NCBI GenBank assembly: GCA_025362395.1
Contig: JANYGK010000035.1
Span: 62,001 to 126,000 of the forward strand
Source: Bacteroidota bacterium
GTDB lineage: Bacteria > Bacteroidota > Bacteroidia > B-17B0 > Aurantibacillaceae
Length of the DNA: 64,000 bases
Direction: 5' to 3'
Below the pieces are notes generated by a model that ran no database searches, was not told the origin of the DNA, and worked only from the letters and a program-made list of their open reading frames with translations. Shown here one piece after another: positions 25,366 to 34,228 of this stretch (positions within the stretch are counted from its first letter, which is position 1; the number at the start of each line of letters is the position of its first letter). The translations under genes and the position numbers were made by a program.

Positions 25366-25761
25366 ATGAATGCAAACGTTTCCACCTTTTTAATGTTTGA
25401 TGGCAGAGCGGAAGAAGCCATGAATTTTTATGTAAGCTTGTTTGAACAGGCTAAGATTAATAAGATCGTCCACTATCAAAAAAATGAAGCCGGTAAAGAA
25501 GGCTCTGTCGTATTGGCTGAGTTTTCGTTGAACGGACAAAACTTTATGTGTATCGACAGCCCCGGTAAACACAACTTTACGTTTACACCTTCTATATCCG
25601 TTTATATAAAATGTATTTCCGAAACACACATTGAAGAGCTTTATAACCGGCTTAAAGCGGGCGGGAAAATATTTATGGAGATGAGGTCTTACGGTTTCAG
25701 CAAAAAATTTGGGTGGGTAGAAGACCGCTTCGGAGTTTCGTGGCAACTCAATTTTGATTAA
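25366..25761 (+). CDS. VOC superfamily protein, PhnB-like
   Basis: 131 residues of the PhnB/3-demethylubiquinone-9 methyltransferase-like VOC family. Landmarks: MFDGRAEEAMNFYVSLFEQA (about 9-28), VVLAEFSLNGQNFMCIDSPG (about 48-67), and the end SKKFGWVEDRFGVSWQLNFD, a hallmark of this family. Metal-binding or dioxygenase-like role cannot be specified. It is monocistronic with its own promoter box. Confidence 0.85.
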   Translation: MNANVSTFLMFDGRAEEAMNFYVSLFEQAKINKIVHYQKNEAGKEGSVVLAEFSLNGQNFMCIDSPGKHNFTFTPSISVYIKCISETHIEELYNRLKAGGKIFMEMRSYGFSKKFGWVEDRFGVSWQLNFD

Positions 25762-25858
25762 TTAAATATATTTTGCCCGGTTGTAACTAAAAAAGTAAAT
25801 TTAAATTGCTTGAGTAGGAGCCGGCATAATCAATAAATTTTTCTTAAATTAGTTAATC

Positions 25859-26873
25859 ATGAAAGCGCGATATATCATAGGAATTCTTTTTCTTTTCCCG
25901 TGTATAATTTTATTTGCTCAACATGATACCTTAAATCAAACTGATTCGGCCTTCCATAAACAAGGTTACCGGAAAATCTATGATGCAGGCCACGGAAGAA
26001 CCGGCTTAGTTTCTGAAGGGTATTATATTAATAACCGAAAAACCGGTAAATGGATTGAGTACTATAATAATGGTAACATTCGAAATAACTTGGAGTTTAA
26101 AAACGGTCGTCCGGAAGGAGTCGCAATTATGTATTATGAAAACGGCAACATTTCTGAGACAGGGAGTTGGATAAATAACAGGTGGACGGGCATTTATGCT
26201 TCATTTCATGTTACGGGTCGTCCTAAAAAGATTTTTGTTTATGATGAAATCGGGAAACCGCAAGGGCATTCAATTTCTTATTATGAAAACGGAAAAATTG
26301 AGTGCGAAGGAGAATATATTACAGGGAAAGAAAAAATAGTTAAGTGTTTTTATGAAACCGGCATGCTAAAGGAGCTTAGTTTGGGTGACACTATTATCAA
26401 AACTTTTTATGAAAACGGTAGTCAAAAGTCTATGGTACAATTCACCGGCAATAAGCATAAACTTTCAGAAATAAATTATAATAAAAACGGGAGTATCTCA
26501 GAAGAAATATCTTATTCAAATGATCAAATGAATGCCATAGTTTTGATATTATGAAATCGGTGTTGTAAAATTTAAAGCCCGCTATAAAAATGGAAAAATG
26601 TTTGGTGAGCGTATGGTATATAATAAAAAAGGAGAACCTGTAAATGGGAATTTTATTATATACAGTAAAGACACTATAAAAGAGCGGGAAGGCTTTTGCA
26701 TTAACGGTAAGCCTGAAGGAGAAGTGAAGGTTTATGATTTGGAAGGACATTTGACTATAATTGCTAATTTTAAGGCAGGTAAGCCTGACGGATATACTTG
26801 CTATTACAAAAACGATATTATAACTTCCACTGAAAAATACTCCGACGGAACATTTGTTGAAGTCGTTAAATAA
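25859..26873 (+). pseudogene. frameshifted secreted YwqK/MORN-variant repeat gene
   Basis: Two frames form one gene. The first (25859-26554, 231 residues) has a signal peptide (MKARYIIGILFLFPCIILFA) and repeats such as YYNNGNIRNNLEFKNGRPEG, MYYENGNISETGSW and FYENGSQKSM. It stops with ...DQMNAIVLIL. The second, in the +1 frame, continues the repeat without a break from 26547 (YYEIGVVKFKARYKNGKMFG) to 26873. The join must be at 26545-26546, because the +1 frame has a stop at 26544-26546; removing a single base there gives a protein of about 337 residues with an unbroken repeat array. An internal ATG at 26598 could still give a 91-residue product. Sequencing error or genuine lesion cannot be told apart here. 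Confidence 0.8.
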
Positions 26874-26890
26874 ATTAACCGTAGGCCGTT

Positions 26891-27328
26891 ATGAAAAACA
26901 GATTCCCCCTCATCTTGTTATGTATGTTTAATGTTTTAAATATAGAAGCTCAACAAGACTTACCGCGTTCTAAAAGATGCAAACTCGTGCATGATAAAAC
27001 AACCGGCCGTAATATTTATGAACGCCCTGAAGTATACGCCGAACCGATTGATACAAATAAAAAGGAGCTGAAGCTTTTGGTGTATAATTTTAAAAGAACC
27101 GGGAAAACCTATAAAGAAAGCAAGCACGCAAAGTTCAGAGCCATTATTGAAAAAACAGGTCAAGTGACCTTTGTAAAAATGCTGTTTCCCCTTAACGATA
27201 AACAGGTGGAAGAAGAGGCGAAACAAATAGTGGAATTGTTATTTTACAGGCCCGGTATGTGCGGTATTAATCCCGTAGTTTCGCAGGTAGACATTAAATT
27301 CCCCTTAAAAATTAAAAAACCTAACTAA
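26891..27328 (+). CDS. secreted protein, TonB-C-terminal-like, first of a tandem pair
   Basis: 145 residues. Signal peptide (MKNRFPLILLCMFNVLNIEA), motif CKLVHDKTTGRNIYERPEVY, then a strand-helix-strand pattern ending PGMCGINPVVSQVDIKFPLK. That ending resembles the TonB C-terminal pattern (PGxxNGxPVxxxxxIxFP). It has no transmembrane anchor and is not a true TonB. The next gene is a paralogue 11 bases downstream. Function unknown. Confidence 0.7.
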   Translation: MKNRFPLILLCMFNVLNIEAQQDLPRSKRCKLVHDKTTGRNIYERPEVYAEPIDTNKKELKLLVYNFKRTGKTYKESKHAKFRAIIEKTGQVTFVKMLFPLNDKQVEEEAKQIVELLFYRPGMCGINPVVSQVDIKFPLKIKKPN

Positions 27329-27339
27329 TATATCGGGTC

Positions 27340-27786
27340 ATGAAAAACAAAACGCTTCTCTTGTCATTGCTCATGCTTATGTGTATAACGACCTATGCCC
27401 AAAAACATAAACATAAAACCGCTGACGTTAAGTGTAAGTTAGTGTATGACAAAGAGCTTGGTCGCGACTTTTATGAAAACCTTGATACAAATGTTAAAGA
27501 AGATTCTTTGATGGATTGGTTAAAGTTTATTTCCGTTAATTTTAAAGTACCTAAAAAAACTTATATGGAAGGGCAAATGGTAAAGTTCGATTACCTGATT
27601 GAAGCGGATGGTAAAGCTGTTTTCGTAAAACTTTTAAACCTTACAGATGATAAAGATCTTGAAGCTGAGGCAAAACGGCTCGTAAGCTTATCACCTCCCT
27701 ATACACCCGGCACCTGCAATGGAACGCCGGTAGCCTCAAAAGCAAGTATTCAGTTCCCGATGAAGAGTAAAAAGTATGAGCACTAA
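27340..27786 (+). CDS. secreted protein, TonB-C-terminal-like, second of a tandem pair
   Basis: 148 residues. Signal peptide (MKNKTLLLSLLMLMCITTYA), CKLVYDKELGRDFYENLDTN aligned with the preceding gene, and a C-terminus RLVSLSPPYTPGTCNGTPVA followed by SKASIQFPMK, an even closer match to the TonB C-terminal signature. Clearly a duplication of the upstream gene that has diverged. Its end overlaps the acyltransferase start by 11 bases, so the three are likely one transcript. Confidence 0.75.
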   Translation: MKNKTLLLSLLMLMCITTYAQKHKHKTADVKCKLVYDKELGRDFYENLDTNVKEDSLMDWLKFISVNFKVPKKTYMEGQMVKFDYLIEADGKAVFVKLLNLTDDKDLEAEAKRLVSLSPPYTPGTCNGTPVASKASIQFPMKSKKYEH

Positions 27787-28927
27787 AAAAGTGTATTTCG
27801 AAAATTTAAACGGGTTAAGGTTCATTGCCTTTTTAACCGTTTTTGTGGGACATATTTTTGTTTTTACAAAGTTTAAGATCGAGTCGCCTTTAGCAGAAAG
27901 CATAGTAGGCCATTTTTTTTTACACGCCGATTTAGGCGTTAACTTCTTTTTTGTGCTAAGCGGTTTTTTGATCACCTTTTTAGTATTGAATGAAAAAACT
28001 GAAACAACAACTATCTCATTAAAAAAATTTTACATGAGAAGGATTCTTAGGATATGGCCCGTATATTTTTTAACCATTGTTTTCGGATTTTTCATTATCC
28101 CCTTTTTATTTAATAATGTAGATCATCATAATTTTCCGTTTGAAATTGACATTCCTGTAAATAAAATTAGCTGGTACGCAGGCTTTGCAGTTAATTTTGA
28201 CATGCTGTATAACGGAGTCGGTTATGTCATGTTGGCTGTACTGTGGTCTGTTTCTGTAGAAGAGCAGTTTTATTTAATTTGGCCGGTAATAACCCGGTTA
28301 ACATCCGACTTTGTATTTATAGGGATTTTAATTTTATTGGCGGCAGCCTCTTATTATTACCGTTGGGTTTCATATACAGATATGCTCAGTATAAAGTTCT
28401 CCACGTTTTCGGTAATGAATCATTTAGTGATAGGAAGCATCATTGCATTATGCAGTTTTAAGTCGGTAAAGTTTAAGCTGTTTTTTATAGAAATGAAGAA
28501 ACCTTTTATTATTTGTATCTATCTTCTTTTTGGCCTTTGCTTGCCTTTGCGGGGTTATATTAATAGTTTTTCCGGCAATACTGACAGGTTTTTCGTAAGT
28601 CTTGAACCTTTTGTGTTTTCATTATTTTTTGCATTTATAATTCTTGAGCAAAATTACGCGCGCAATTCTTTTTTTAAAATTTCCCGATTCAGATTAATGA
28701 GTTACTTAGGAACCATTTCCTATGGACTTTACTGTTACCACATGATCAGTATTTTTTTGGTTTCATTACTTTTTAATTTAATATTTACCGGGTATGTTGA
28801 AACAAGCTTTTGGCTTTTTAGTTGCACGGCAGCGCTTTCCTTTTTGTTAACTGTTTTTTTTAGCCGAATCTCGTACAGGTATTTCGAAACACGGTTTTTA
28901 CAATTAAAAAGTAAGTACGCATCCTGA
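27776..28927 (+). CDS. acyltransferase 3 family membrane protein (OafA/YrhL-like)
   Basis: 383 residues with about ten transmembrane helices. Family signature at the N-terminus: YFENLNGLRFIAFLTVFVGH (His at about 26), VNFFFVLSGFLITFLVL (about 59-75), and RRILRIWPVYFL (Arg-rich motif, about 88-99). Then WSVSVEEQFYLIWPVI (about 155-170) and a late SYLGTISYGLYCYHMI. These enzymes transfer acyl groups to envelope glycans or other extracytoplasmic targets. It overlaps the preceding small secreted protein gene by 11 bases. Confidence 0.9.
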   Translation: MSTKKVYFENLNGLRFIAFLTVFVGHIFVFTKFKIESPLAESIVGHFFLHADLGVNFFFVLSGFLITFLVLNEKTETTTISLKKFYMRRILRIWPVYFLTIVFGFFIIPFLFNNVDHHNFPFEIDIPVNKISWYAGFAVNFDMLYNGVGYVMLAVLWSVSVEEQFYLIWPVITRLTSDFVFIGILILLAAASYYYRWVSYTDMLSIKFSTFSVMNHLVIGSIIALCSFKSVKFKLFFIEMKKPFIICIYLLFGLCLPLRGYINSFSGNTDRFFVSLEPFVFSLFFAFIILEQNYARNSFFKISRFRLMSYLGTISYGLYCYHMISIFLVSLLFNLIFTGYVETSFWLFSCTAALSFLLTVFFSRISYRYFETRFLQLKSKYAS

Positions 28928-29000
28928 TATTGGTTACTATTTTTAAAGCCCGTACTTGTTATGTTGATTGCTTCTAAAAAATAATTACCTTTAATATAAT

Positions 29001-29585
29001 ATGAATCTACTACTTACACAGGCTTTCTTAGTAACTTTATTACTTTCGAAAGTCTATGCACAGATTAACCCGACAGAACTGGAGAAAGCAGCTAAGTTTG
29101 TTCCCAACGGTTATTCTGTATTAAGGGTTGCTCAAGGCGATCTAAACAATGATACTATAAACGATTTGATCTTAGTGCTAAATAAAAAGGGAGAAGAATC
29201 TCTTTCTACATCGGAACACCCCGTAAAGCGAAAGGTGTTGGTATTGATAGCAAAGTTGGATAAATCTTATATACTTGCGGCACAAAATGAAAATGTAATT
29301 TACTATTATAATTACGATCCTAATTTTAAAGACGCGTTTGTAGACTTGAATATTAAAAAGGGTATGTTTTCTATAGACCATTACGGAGGCTTTGCTCAAC
29401 GATGGGGAAGAACAACGACATTTGATTATGATGTCTCCAAAAAAAAGTGGTATTTGACTAGAGACGCATTTGAAACATTCGAATCAACAGATGTAGAAAA
29501 AACCACGAAGGAAAAAAAGTATACAGCTAAAGATTTTGGAAAAACAGCGTTTGAAAGTTTTGATATTTATAAGGAACGAAACTGA
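29001..29585 (+). CDS. secreted protein of unknown function
   Basis: 194 residues. Signal peptide (LLLTQAFLVTLLLSKVYAQ, cleaved near 21), then VAQGDLNNDTINDLILVLNK (about 43-62), a DxNxD-type sequence like calcium-binding FG-GAP motifs. A later region is YGGFAQRWGRTTTFDYDVSK, followed by a highly charged tail. Likely periplasmic. A TACCTTTA sequence at 28986-28993 lies only seven bases before the ATG. Confidence 0.65.
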   Translation: MNLLLTQAFLVTLLLSKVYAQINPTELEKAAKFVPNGYSVLRVAQGDLNNDTINDLILVLNKKGEESLSTSEHPVKRKVLVLIAKLDKSYILAAQNENVIYYYNYDPNFKDAFVDLNIKKGMFSIDHYGGFAQRWGRTTTFDYDVSKKKWYLTRDAFETFESTDVEKTTKEKKYTAKDFGKTAFESFDIYKERN

Positions 29586-29646
29586 AAAAACTCATGTTAA
29601 ATTATAAACCTTGAAAAATTTACATACTATAACTAATTTAAACGAA

Positions 29647-30387
29647 ATGAAAGACCTGAGACTTGCCGTCTTAATTGACGCAGATAATGTTCCATATTCC
29701 AAGATAAAAGAAATGCTGGAAGAAGTTGCAAAGAACGGAACGCCTACTATAAAACGAATATATGCGGATTGGACCAAACCTGCAGCTTCAGGATGGAAGA
29801 ATGTGTTGTTGGAAAATGCTATTACCCCTATACAGCAATACAGTTATACAACCGGGAAAAACTCAAGTGACAGTGCTTTAATAATTGACGCCATGGATAT
29901 TTTATATTCAGAAAAAGTGGATGGTTTTTGTATTGTTTCCAGCGACAGTGATTTTACAAGACTGGCAATTAGATTAAGAGAAGCAGGAATGAAAGTAATA
30001 GGAATAGGAGAAAAGAAAACCCCCTTACCATTCATTACAGCCTGCGATAAATTTGTATACATTGAAATTTTAAAAACCCCGACACCCCCTGCCAAAGAAC
30101 CAACTAAGCAATCTAAAGCCAAAGAAGGAAACAACCCCTTAAATACTGTTGATACTAAATTAATAAGTCTTTTAACGGAAAGTGTTACAGATTTAGCGGA
30201 CGAAAGCGGATGGACTTTTTTGGGCGAATTGGGAAATTTTATTTTAAAAAGAAAAACTGATTTTGACCCAAGAAACTACGGTTTCCCGAAACTATTGCCG
30301 CTTATTAAAAGTACCGGTAAATTTTTGATCGATGAAAGGGATACAGGGAACAAAAATATTAAACACATTTACATAAGATTAAAATAG
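29647..30387 (+). CDS. NYN-domain (PIN-like nuclease) protein with OST-HTH/LOTUS domain
   Basis: 246 residues from the ATG at 29647. A TTG at 29611 would add 12 residues, but homologues begin at this Met (MKDLRLAVLIDADNVPYSKI). The NYN nuclease fold carries the expected acidic residues: LIDADN (about 9-14), NSSDSALIIDAMDILY (about 73-88), FCIVSSDSDFTRLAIRLREA (about 95-114) and IGIGEKKTP. A C-terminal winged-helix of the OST-HTH/LOTUS type (about 175-245) contains GWTFLGELGNFILKR and RNYGFPKLLPLIKS. Probably RNA-directed; target unknown. A terminator follows. Confidence 0.87.
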   Translation: MKDLRLAVLIDADNVPYSKIKEMLEEVAKNGTPTIKRIYADWTKPAASGWKNVLLENAITPIQQYSYTTGKNSSDSALIIDAMDILYSEKVDGFCIVSSDSDFTRLAIRLREAGMKVIGIGEKKTPLPFITACDKFVYIEILKTPTPPAKEPTKQSKAKEGNNPLNTVDTKLISLLTESVTDLADESGWTFLGELGNFILKRKTDFDPRNYGFPKLLPLIKSTGKFLIDERDTGNKNIKHIYIRLK

Positions 30388-30429
30388 TATACACCACGAT
30401 ATTATAATGATTGCATGTAGTTTCCGGCT

Positions 30430-30453
30430 AAGAGCCTTGTCAAGGTTCTTTTG
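30430..30453 (+). terminator. terminator of the NYN gene
   Basis: AAGAGCCTTGTCAAGGTTCT followed by T's; stem of about seven bases with one G·T pair. Confidence 0.65.
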
Positions 30454-30564
30454 TATTTATGTATGGTTAAGGCGGTAAAATAATAATTTCAATTATTTTT
30501 AAAGTCCATTAAACCTTTTTCTTTTTCTGCATTCCAAGATACAAATCCATTAAAAAACATAATT

Positions 30565-31479
30565 ATGTTAAAAAGTAAACTATACCCGGCCATTATTGCA
30601 ATAATTATTGCAGGAGCTACAGTAACAACTTCTTGTAAAAAGAAAGAAACCGCCCCAACCCCAACCCCAACCACAACCGTAGATGACGATCAATCGGGAG
30701 CTTCTGCAAGTAACAAAGCGGAAGAGATCTCAAGTGATATTGTTTCGATGGGTAGTGAAGCCTGTGACAAGCAAAACGGAACCCTGAGCAGCTACCGCAC
30801 GTCGGAAACTTCTTTATTAAGCTGCGCAACTGTGGCAGCAGACACCGTTAATAAAATCATTACAGTAACTTTTAACGGCAATGCCTGTCTCGATGGTAAA
30901 ACAAGAACGGGAAGCCTGATCTATAATTACTCTGCTTCACCTGCCGGTGCAAGACGTTACCGTAACCCCGGTTTCTCTGTCACTGTAACTTCAAACAATT
31001 ATGCCGTAGATAATAATACCGTAACGATCACTAACAAAACCGTTACAAATACTACACCCGTAGGCTTTAATCCGCTTACTACAAATGAAACCTGGAATAT
31101 TAACGCTAATATATCCGTAGCCTTGGCAGGCGGAGGAAATATAAGCTGGTCTTGTACACGTGTTAAAACGTTATTAAATACTGCAACTGCTTATACGAAC
31201 GCAAGTACCCCTATCAGCTGGTCAACCGCTCGTATCGGGATTACAGGCTCTGCAAGCGGCACACGGTCTAACGGTGAAACGTATACAGTAAATGTAACTA
31301 ACCAATTGATCCGCGATTTCGGAGGCTGTACAATCGTAAACAGGCATCCGTTTATTCAAGGCACTTTTGTGTATTCGCCTACAGGAAAGTATGCACGTAC
31401 CATTGATTATGGTACAGGCAGCTGTGATTTGAATGCAACGGTAACAATTAATGGCGTTACATACCCTTTCACACTTTAA
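30565..31479 (+). CDS. lipoprotein of unknown function
   Basis: 304 residues. The N-terminus is hydrophobic with a lipobox-type end, AGATVTTSCKKKETAPTPTP, with Cys at 24, followed by a Pro/Thr linker. The rest is beta-rich with many Thr/Asn (TNKTVTNTTPVGFNPLTTNE) and several Cys, probably disulfide-bonded. It resembles lipid-anchored surface or periplasmic proteins found in many Bacteroidota. Single gene with a very strong terminator. Confidence 0.75.
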   Translation: MLKSKLYPAIIAIIIAGATVTTSCKKKETAPTPTPTTTVDDDQSGASASNKAEEISSDIVSMGSEACDKQNGTLSSYRTSETSLLSCATVAADTVNKIITVTFNGNACLDGKTRTGSLIYNYSASPAGARRYRNPGFSVTVTSNNYAVDNNTVTITNKTVTNTTPVGFNPLTTNETWNINANISVALAGGGNISWSCTRVKTLLNTATAYTNASTPISWSTARIGITGSASGTRSNGETYTVNVTNQLIRDFGGCTIVNRHPFIQGTFVYSPTGKYARTIDYGTGSCDLNATVTINGVTYPFTL

Positions 31480-31500
31480 AAGTGTAACCAATCCTTTTTA

Positions 31501-31546
31501 AATTAAACGGGCTATAATTATTATATTATAGCCCGTTTAATTTTTA
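31501..31546. terminator. bidirectional terminator with an 18-base stem
   Basis: AATTAAACGGGCTATAAT ... ATTATAGCCCGTTTAATT is perfect over 18 bases with a six-base loop and T's on both strands. It separates the lipoprotein gene from the convergent SDR gene. Confidence 0.92.
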
Positions 31547-31613
31547 ACGTTAATTGAAATTCTGTTTCTTGTTTTACAAAGCATGAAGGAATTAAAATGT
31601 TACGCTATACGTT

Positions 31614-32411
31614 TTAATAAGGACTTTGCTTCCTAATAATTCTGCCGAATAAGTTAGGAAAAAAACGTTTTATTTTAACGATCATTAATTCTTTACCGCC
31701 AATAAATACTTCTTCTTTATTATTTAAGATGCCCGAAATGATCTGTTTAGCACACTCCTCAGTGCCCATCGCTTTTTCATGGCTCTCGTCCATTTTGTTG
31801 TGAGTATTCCCTGTTCCTGCTTCCGCGTTTAAGGATACACCGGTTTTTATTTTTCCGGGAGAAACAATTAATACAGATACACCTTTGGTTTCGATTTCTA
31901 AACGTAAGCTTTCAAAATACCCGTATAAGGCATGTTTAGCGGCAGAATAGGTAGAGCGTAAATAAAAACCAAACTTACCTGCAATACTACTGACTACTAC
32001 AATTTTGCCCTTACCTTTTTTTAGCATGACCGGTAAAACAGCTTTCGATAAATTAACGGCTGAAAAATAATTGATCTCAAATAACTTTCGTTCTGTTTCC
32101 GCTGAAGTGCTCATGGCTTCTGCGCGTTGGCTTTGTCCGCCGTTATTGATTAACAGGTCAATTGTTCCAAACTTTTCTATAATAACTTTAGCATAGTCAT
32201 TTGCTTTTGAAGTATCAGATAAATCGAACGGTAGTATTAAAGAATTAGTTTCCGTTAGCTTTGCGTGTTTCGCTACACGGTTTAATTCGTCAATCCTGCG
32301 TGCAGATAAAATAATTTTGGCGCCTTGTCGGGCACACTCATATACCAATGCTTCACCAATACCCGACGACGCGCCGGTAATCCAAATAACTTTATGACTT
32401 AATGTGTTCAT
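31614..32411 (-). CDS. short-chain dehydrogenase/reductase
   Basis: 265 residues, classical SDR. Cofactor motif ITGASSGIGEALVYECAR (about 11-28, TGxxxGxG), NNGG (about 89), catalytic Ser in VVVSSIAGKFG and YSAAKHALYGYF (Tyr155/Lys159 region). The Arg-rich beta2 region (SARRIDEL) suggests NADP(H). The C-terminus IVKIKRFFPNLFGRIIRKQS is typical of the DHRS7-like bacterial SDRs. It overlaps the GT9 gene by four bases, so it is in the glycan operon. Confidence 0.92.
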   Translation of the reverse strand: MNTLSHKVIWITGASSGIGEALVYECARQGAKIILSARRIDELNRVAKHAKLTETNSLILPFDLSDTSKANDYAKVIIEKFGTIDLLINNGGQSQRAEAMSTSAETERKLFEINYFSAVNLSKAVLPVMLKKGKGKIVVVSSIAGKFGFYLRSTYSAAKHALYGYFESLRLEIETKGVSVLIVSPGKIKTGVSLNAEAGTGNTHNKMDESHEKAMGTEECAKQIISGILNNKEEVFIGGKELMIVKIKRFFPNLFGRIIRKQSPY

Positions 32412-33412
32412 TGTTTTTCAATTAGTTTAATGACCTCGCTTGTTTGTATTTCACGAATACAATGACAGTCCATACTTTTCCTGCAATCATTACAATTTTT
32501 ATCAAGTACCAAATAATTTGCTTGTTTCCCTATAGGTTTCCATCTTCCGGGATGTATAGGCCGCATGGGCGCAAACAAGCCGATCGCTTTTTTTCCCAAA
32601 GCAGCTGCAATATGTAAGGGGCCCGTGCTTGCTGCAATTAATGCATCGCAGGTATTAATAAATGCAATAAATTGTGGCAGTGATAATTTTCCTGTCATAT
32701 CAATAATTTCCGGATGTTTATTGATTAGGGGTTTTATTGATTCTCCTTCTTGCATTGTGCCGCTTATGTAAAACGTATATTTTGTTTTATCTGATTCACT
32801 GATAAGCTTCGAAAAATTATCTAAACCCCATTCACGGGCGCTGCCTTTAGACTTAGGATGAAGAATAATGTTTTTTTTAGTGTGATCAATCGAATCTGCA
32901 AATTGTTTTTCTAAACCGGGAATATGAGTAAAGCCGTATGAACCGGCAAGCTCTTCTAAACTAAAGTTTTTATGTATTCCTAAAGGTTCCAGTAATTTTG
33001 TATTTAACTGCGCTTCGTGCAGATTCGAATTTTTACGGGAAAGCTTTACTTTTATGTTGCAGGTAAACCAATGGCTGAGCCTGTTTGTGGTGCCAATACG
33101 ATTTTTTACTCCGGCTTGTTTTGCTAAATAGGCAATTTCTTTAACCGGGAATACATGAATAATATGTGTGGCATTTATTTTTTTAAAGGTTTCAATTTTA
33201 TCTTTTTCATCAAGCTTTAAAATAGTATCATAGCTTACAAATTCATCAACGTGTTTTGATAAAGCGATAACGTCTTTCGTATAATTTTTTCCTAAAAAAA
33301 TAATTTTGCTCCCGGGCAAATACTGTTTAATAATTCCCGCCATTGGTAAGGTCAATACCACATCGCCAATGCTGTCTGTTCTACTAATAATTATAACCGG
33401 GTTATTTTGCAA
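32408..33412 (-). CDS. glycosyltransferase family 9 (heptosyltransferase-like)
   Basis: 334 residues, GT-B fold. N-terminal IIISRTDSIGDVVLTLPMAG (about 4-23) and the C-terminal donor-site part CDALIAASTGPLHIAAALGK (about 255-274), followed by KAIGLFAPMRPIHPGRWKPI, all diagnostic of ADP-heptose:LPS heptosyltransferases. A Cys-rich tail (CNDCRKSMDCHCIREI) is typical of this subfamily. It works at the cytoplasmic face on the lipid A-core. It overlaps both the SDR gene (four bases) and the GT2 gene (11 bases). Confidence 0.92.
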   Translation of the reverse strand: MQNNPVIIISRTDSIGDVVLTLPMAGIIKQYLPGSKIIFLGKNYTKDVIALSKHVDEFVSYDTILKLDEKDKIETFKKINATHIIHVFPVKEIAYLAKQAGVKNRIGTTNRLSHWFTCNIKVKLSRKNSNLHEAQLNTKLLEPLGIHKNFSLEELAGSYGFTHIPGLEKQFADSIDHTKKNIILHPKSKGSAREWGLDNFSKLISESDKTKYTFYISGTMQEGESIKPLINKHPEIIDMTGKLSLPQFIAFINTCDALIAASTGPLHIAAALGKKAIGLFAPMRPIHPGRWKPIGKQANYLVLDKNCNDCRKSMDCHCIREIQTSEVIKLIEKQ

Positions 33413-34172
33413 GCGCTTGTGATTTATAAATATCTCTTATTTTTTTATATTTTAAGTAAGTAGCATAAGCCGATATTTTAGATATAGAATAACCCGCTTT
33501 ACCGTCTAAAAAACCTAAGTGTAATAAATAGTGATCAATAAATTTAGCAACCGGGTTAGCAATCAGTTTATAATACGGCGCTCTCTTTCCTGCTTCCACA
33601 AAGGCTTTTGAGGCTATATTTGTAAAATACTCTACCTGCTTGTAATGATCCTCAACGGAATAATAACTGTAATGTAAAATGTTTCCTTTTAAATGCGTTG
33701 TGTTTTTATCGCCGTCTTTTAATTCATATTTATCGTGCGGGTTAATGCCGGTCCATGAGCCTTTTCGGCTGTCCCATAAACGTAATTTTGTATCGGGATA
33801 CCAATTGCAATGCTTTACCCAATGTCCGCAATAATTGGTTAAACGGTTCATGTAATACCCGTCATGCGTCCGGTTGGCTTTAACAGCAAGGATTGATTTC
33901 TTTAACGTGTCATCCAAAGCTTCATCTGCATCCAATGATAAAATGTAAGGATGTGTGGCATAAGTAATGGCCCTGTTCTTCTGCTGAATGTGGCCGTCGA
34001 ACGCATGCTCATAAAATTTAACGCCAAACGATTCACAAATTTGCTTAGTGTTATCTTTACTGAAAGAATCCAAAACAACTATTTCGTCGGCAATATCTTT
34101 TACCGATTCCAAACAACGGGCAATGTTTTTTTCCTCGTTAAAGGTAATAATGACGACTGATAGTTGTGGCAC
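33402..34172 (-). CDS. glycosyltransferase family 2, WaaE/KdtX-like
   Basis: 256 residues, GT-A fold. Starts MPQLSVVIITFNEEKNIARC (GTG start codon), then IVVLDSFSKDNTKQICESFG and the DxD-type metal site LSLDADEALDDTLKKSI (about 78-94), and NRLTNYCGHWVKHCNWYPDT, found in LPS core beta-glucosyltransferases of the WaaE group. Probably first in the operon GT2-GT9-SDR. The sequence TAAATTTA, four bases before the GTG, could be the -7 element and would leave practically no leader. Confidence 0.9.
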   Translation of the reverse strand: MPQLSVVIITFNEEKNIARCLESVKDIADEIVVLDSFSKDNTKQICESFGVKFYEHAFDGHIQQKNRAITYATHPYILSLDADEALDDTLKKSILAVKANRTHDGYYMNRLTNYCGHWVKHCNWYPDTKLRLWDSRKGSWTGINPHDKYELKDGDKNTTHLKGNILHYSYYSVEDHYKQVEYFTNIASKAFVEAGKRAPYYKLIANPVAKFIDHYLLHLGFLDGKAGYSISKISAYATYLKYKKIRDIYKSQALAK

Positions 34173-34215
34173 AGTGTAAATTTAAGATTTAGTTCGTTTG
34201 TTTAGTAACAAATAT

Positions 34216-34223
34216 TAAATTTG
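34216..34223 (+). promoter_or_regulatory. -7 promoter box of the TMTC-like gene
   Basis: TAAATTTG, with TTTG at 34197-34200 upstream as a possible -33 element (15-base gap). It ends five bases before the TTG start, predicting a leader of about two bases. Confidence 0.5.
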
Positions 34224-34228
34224 TTTAC

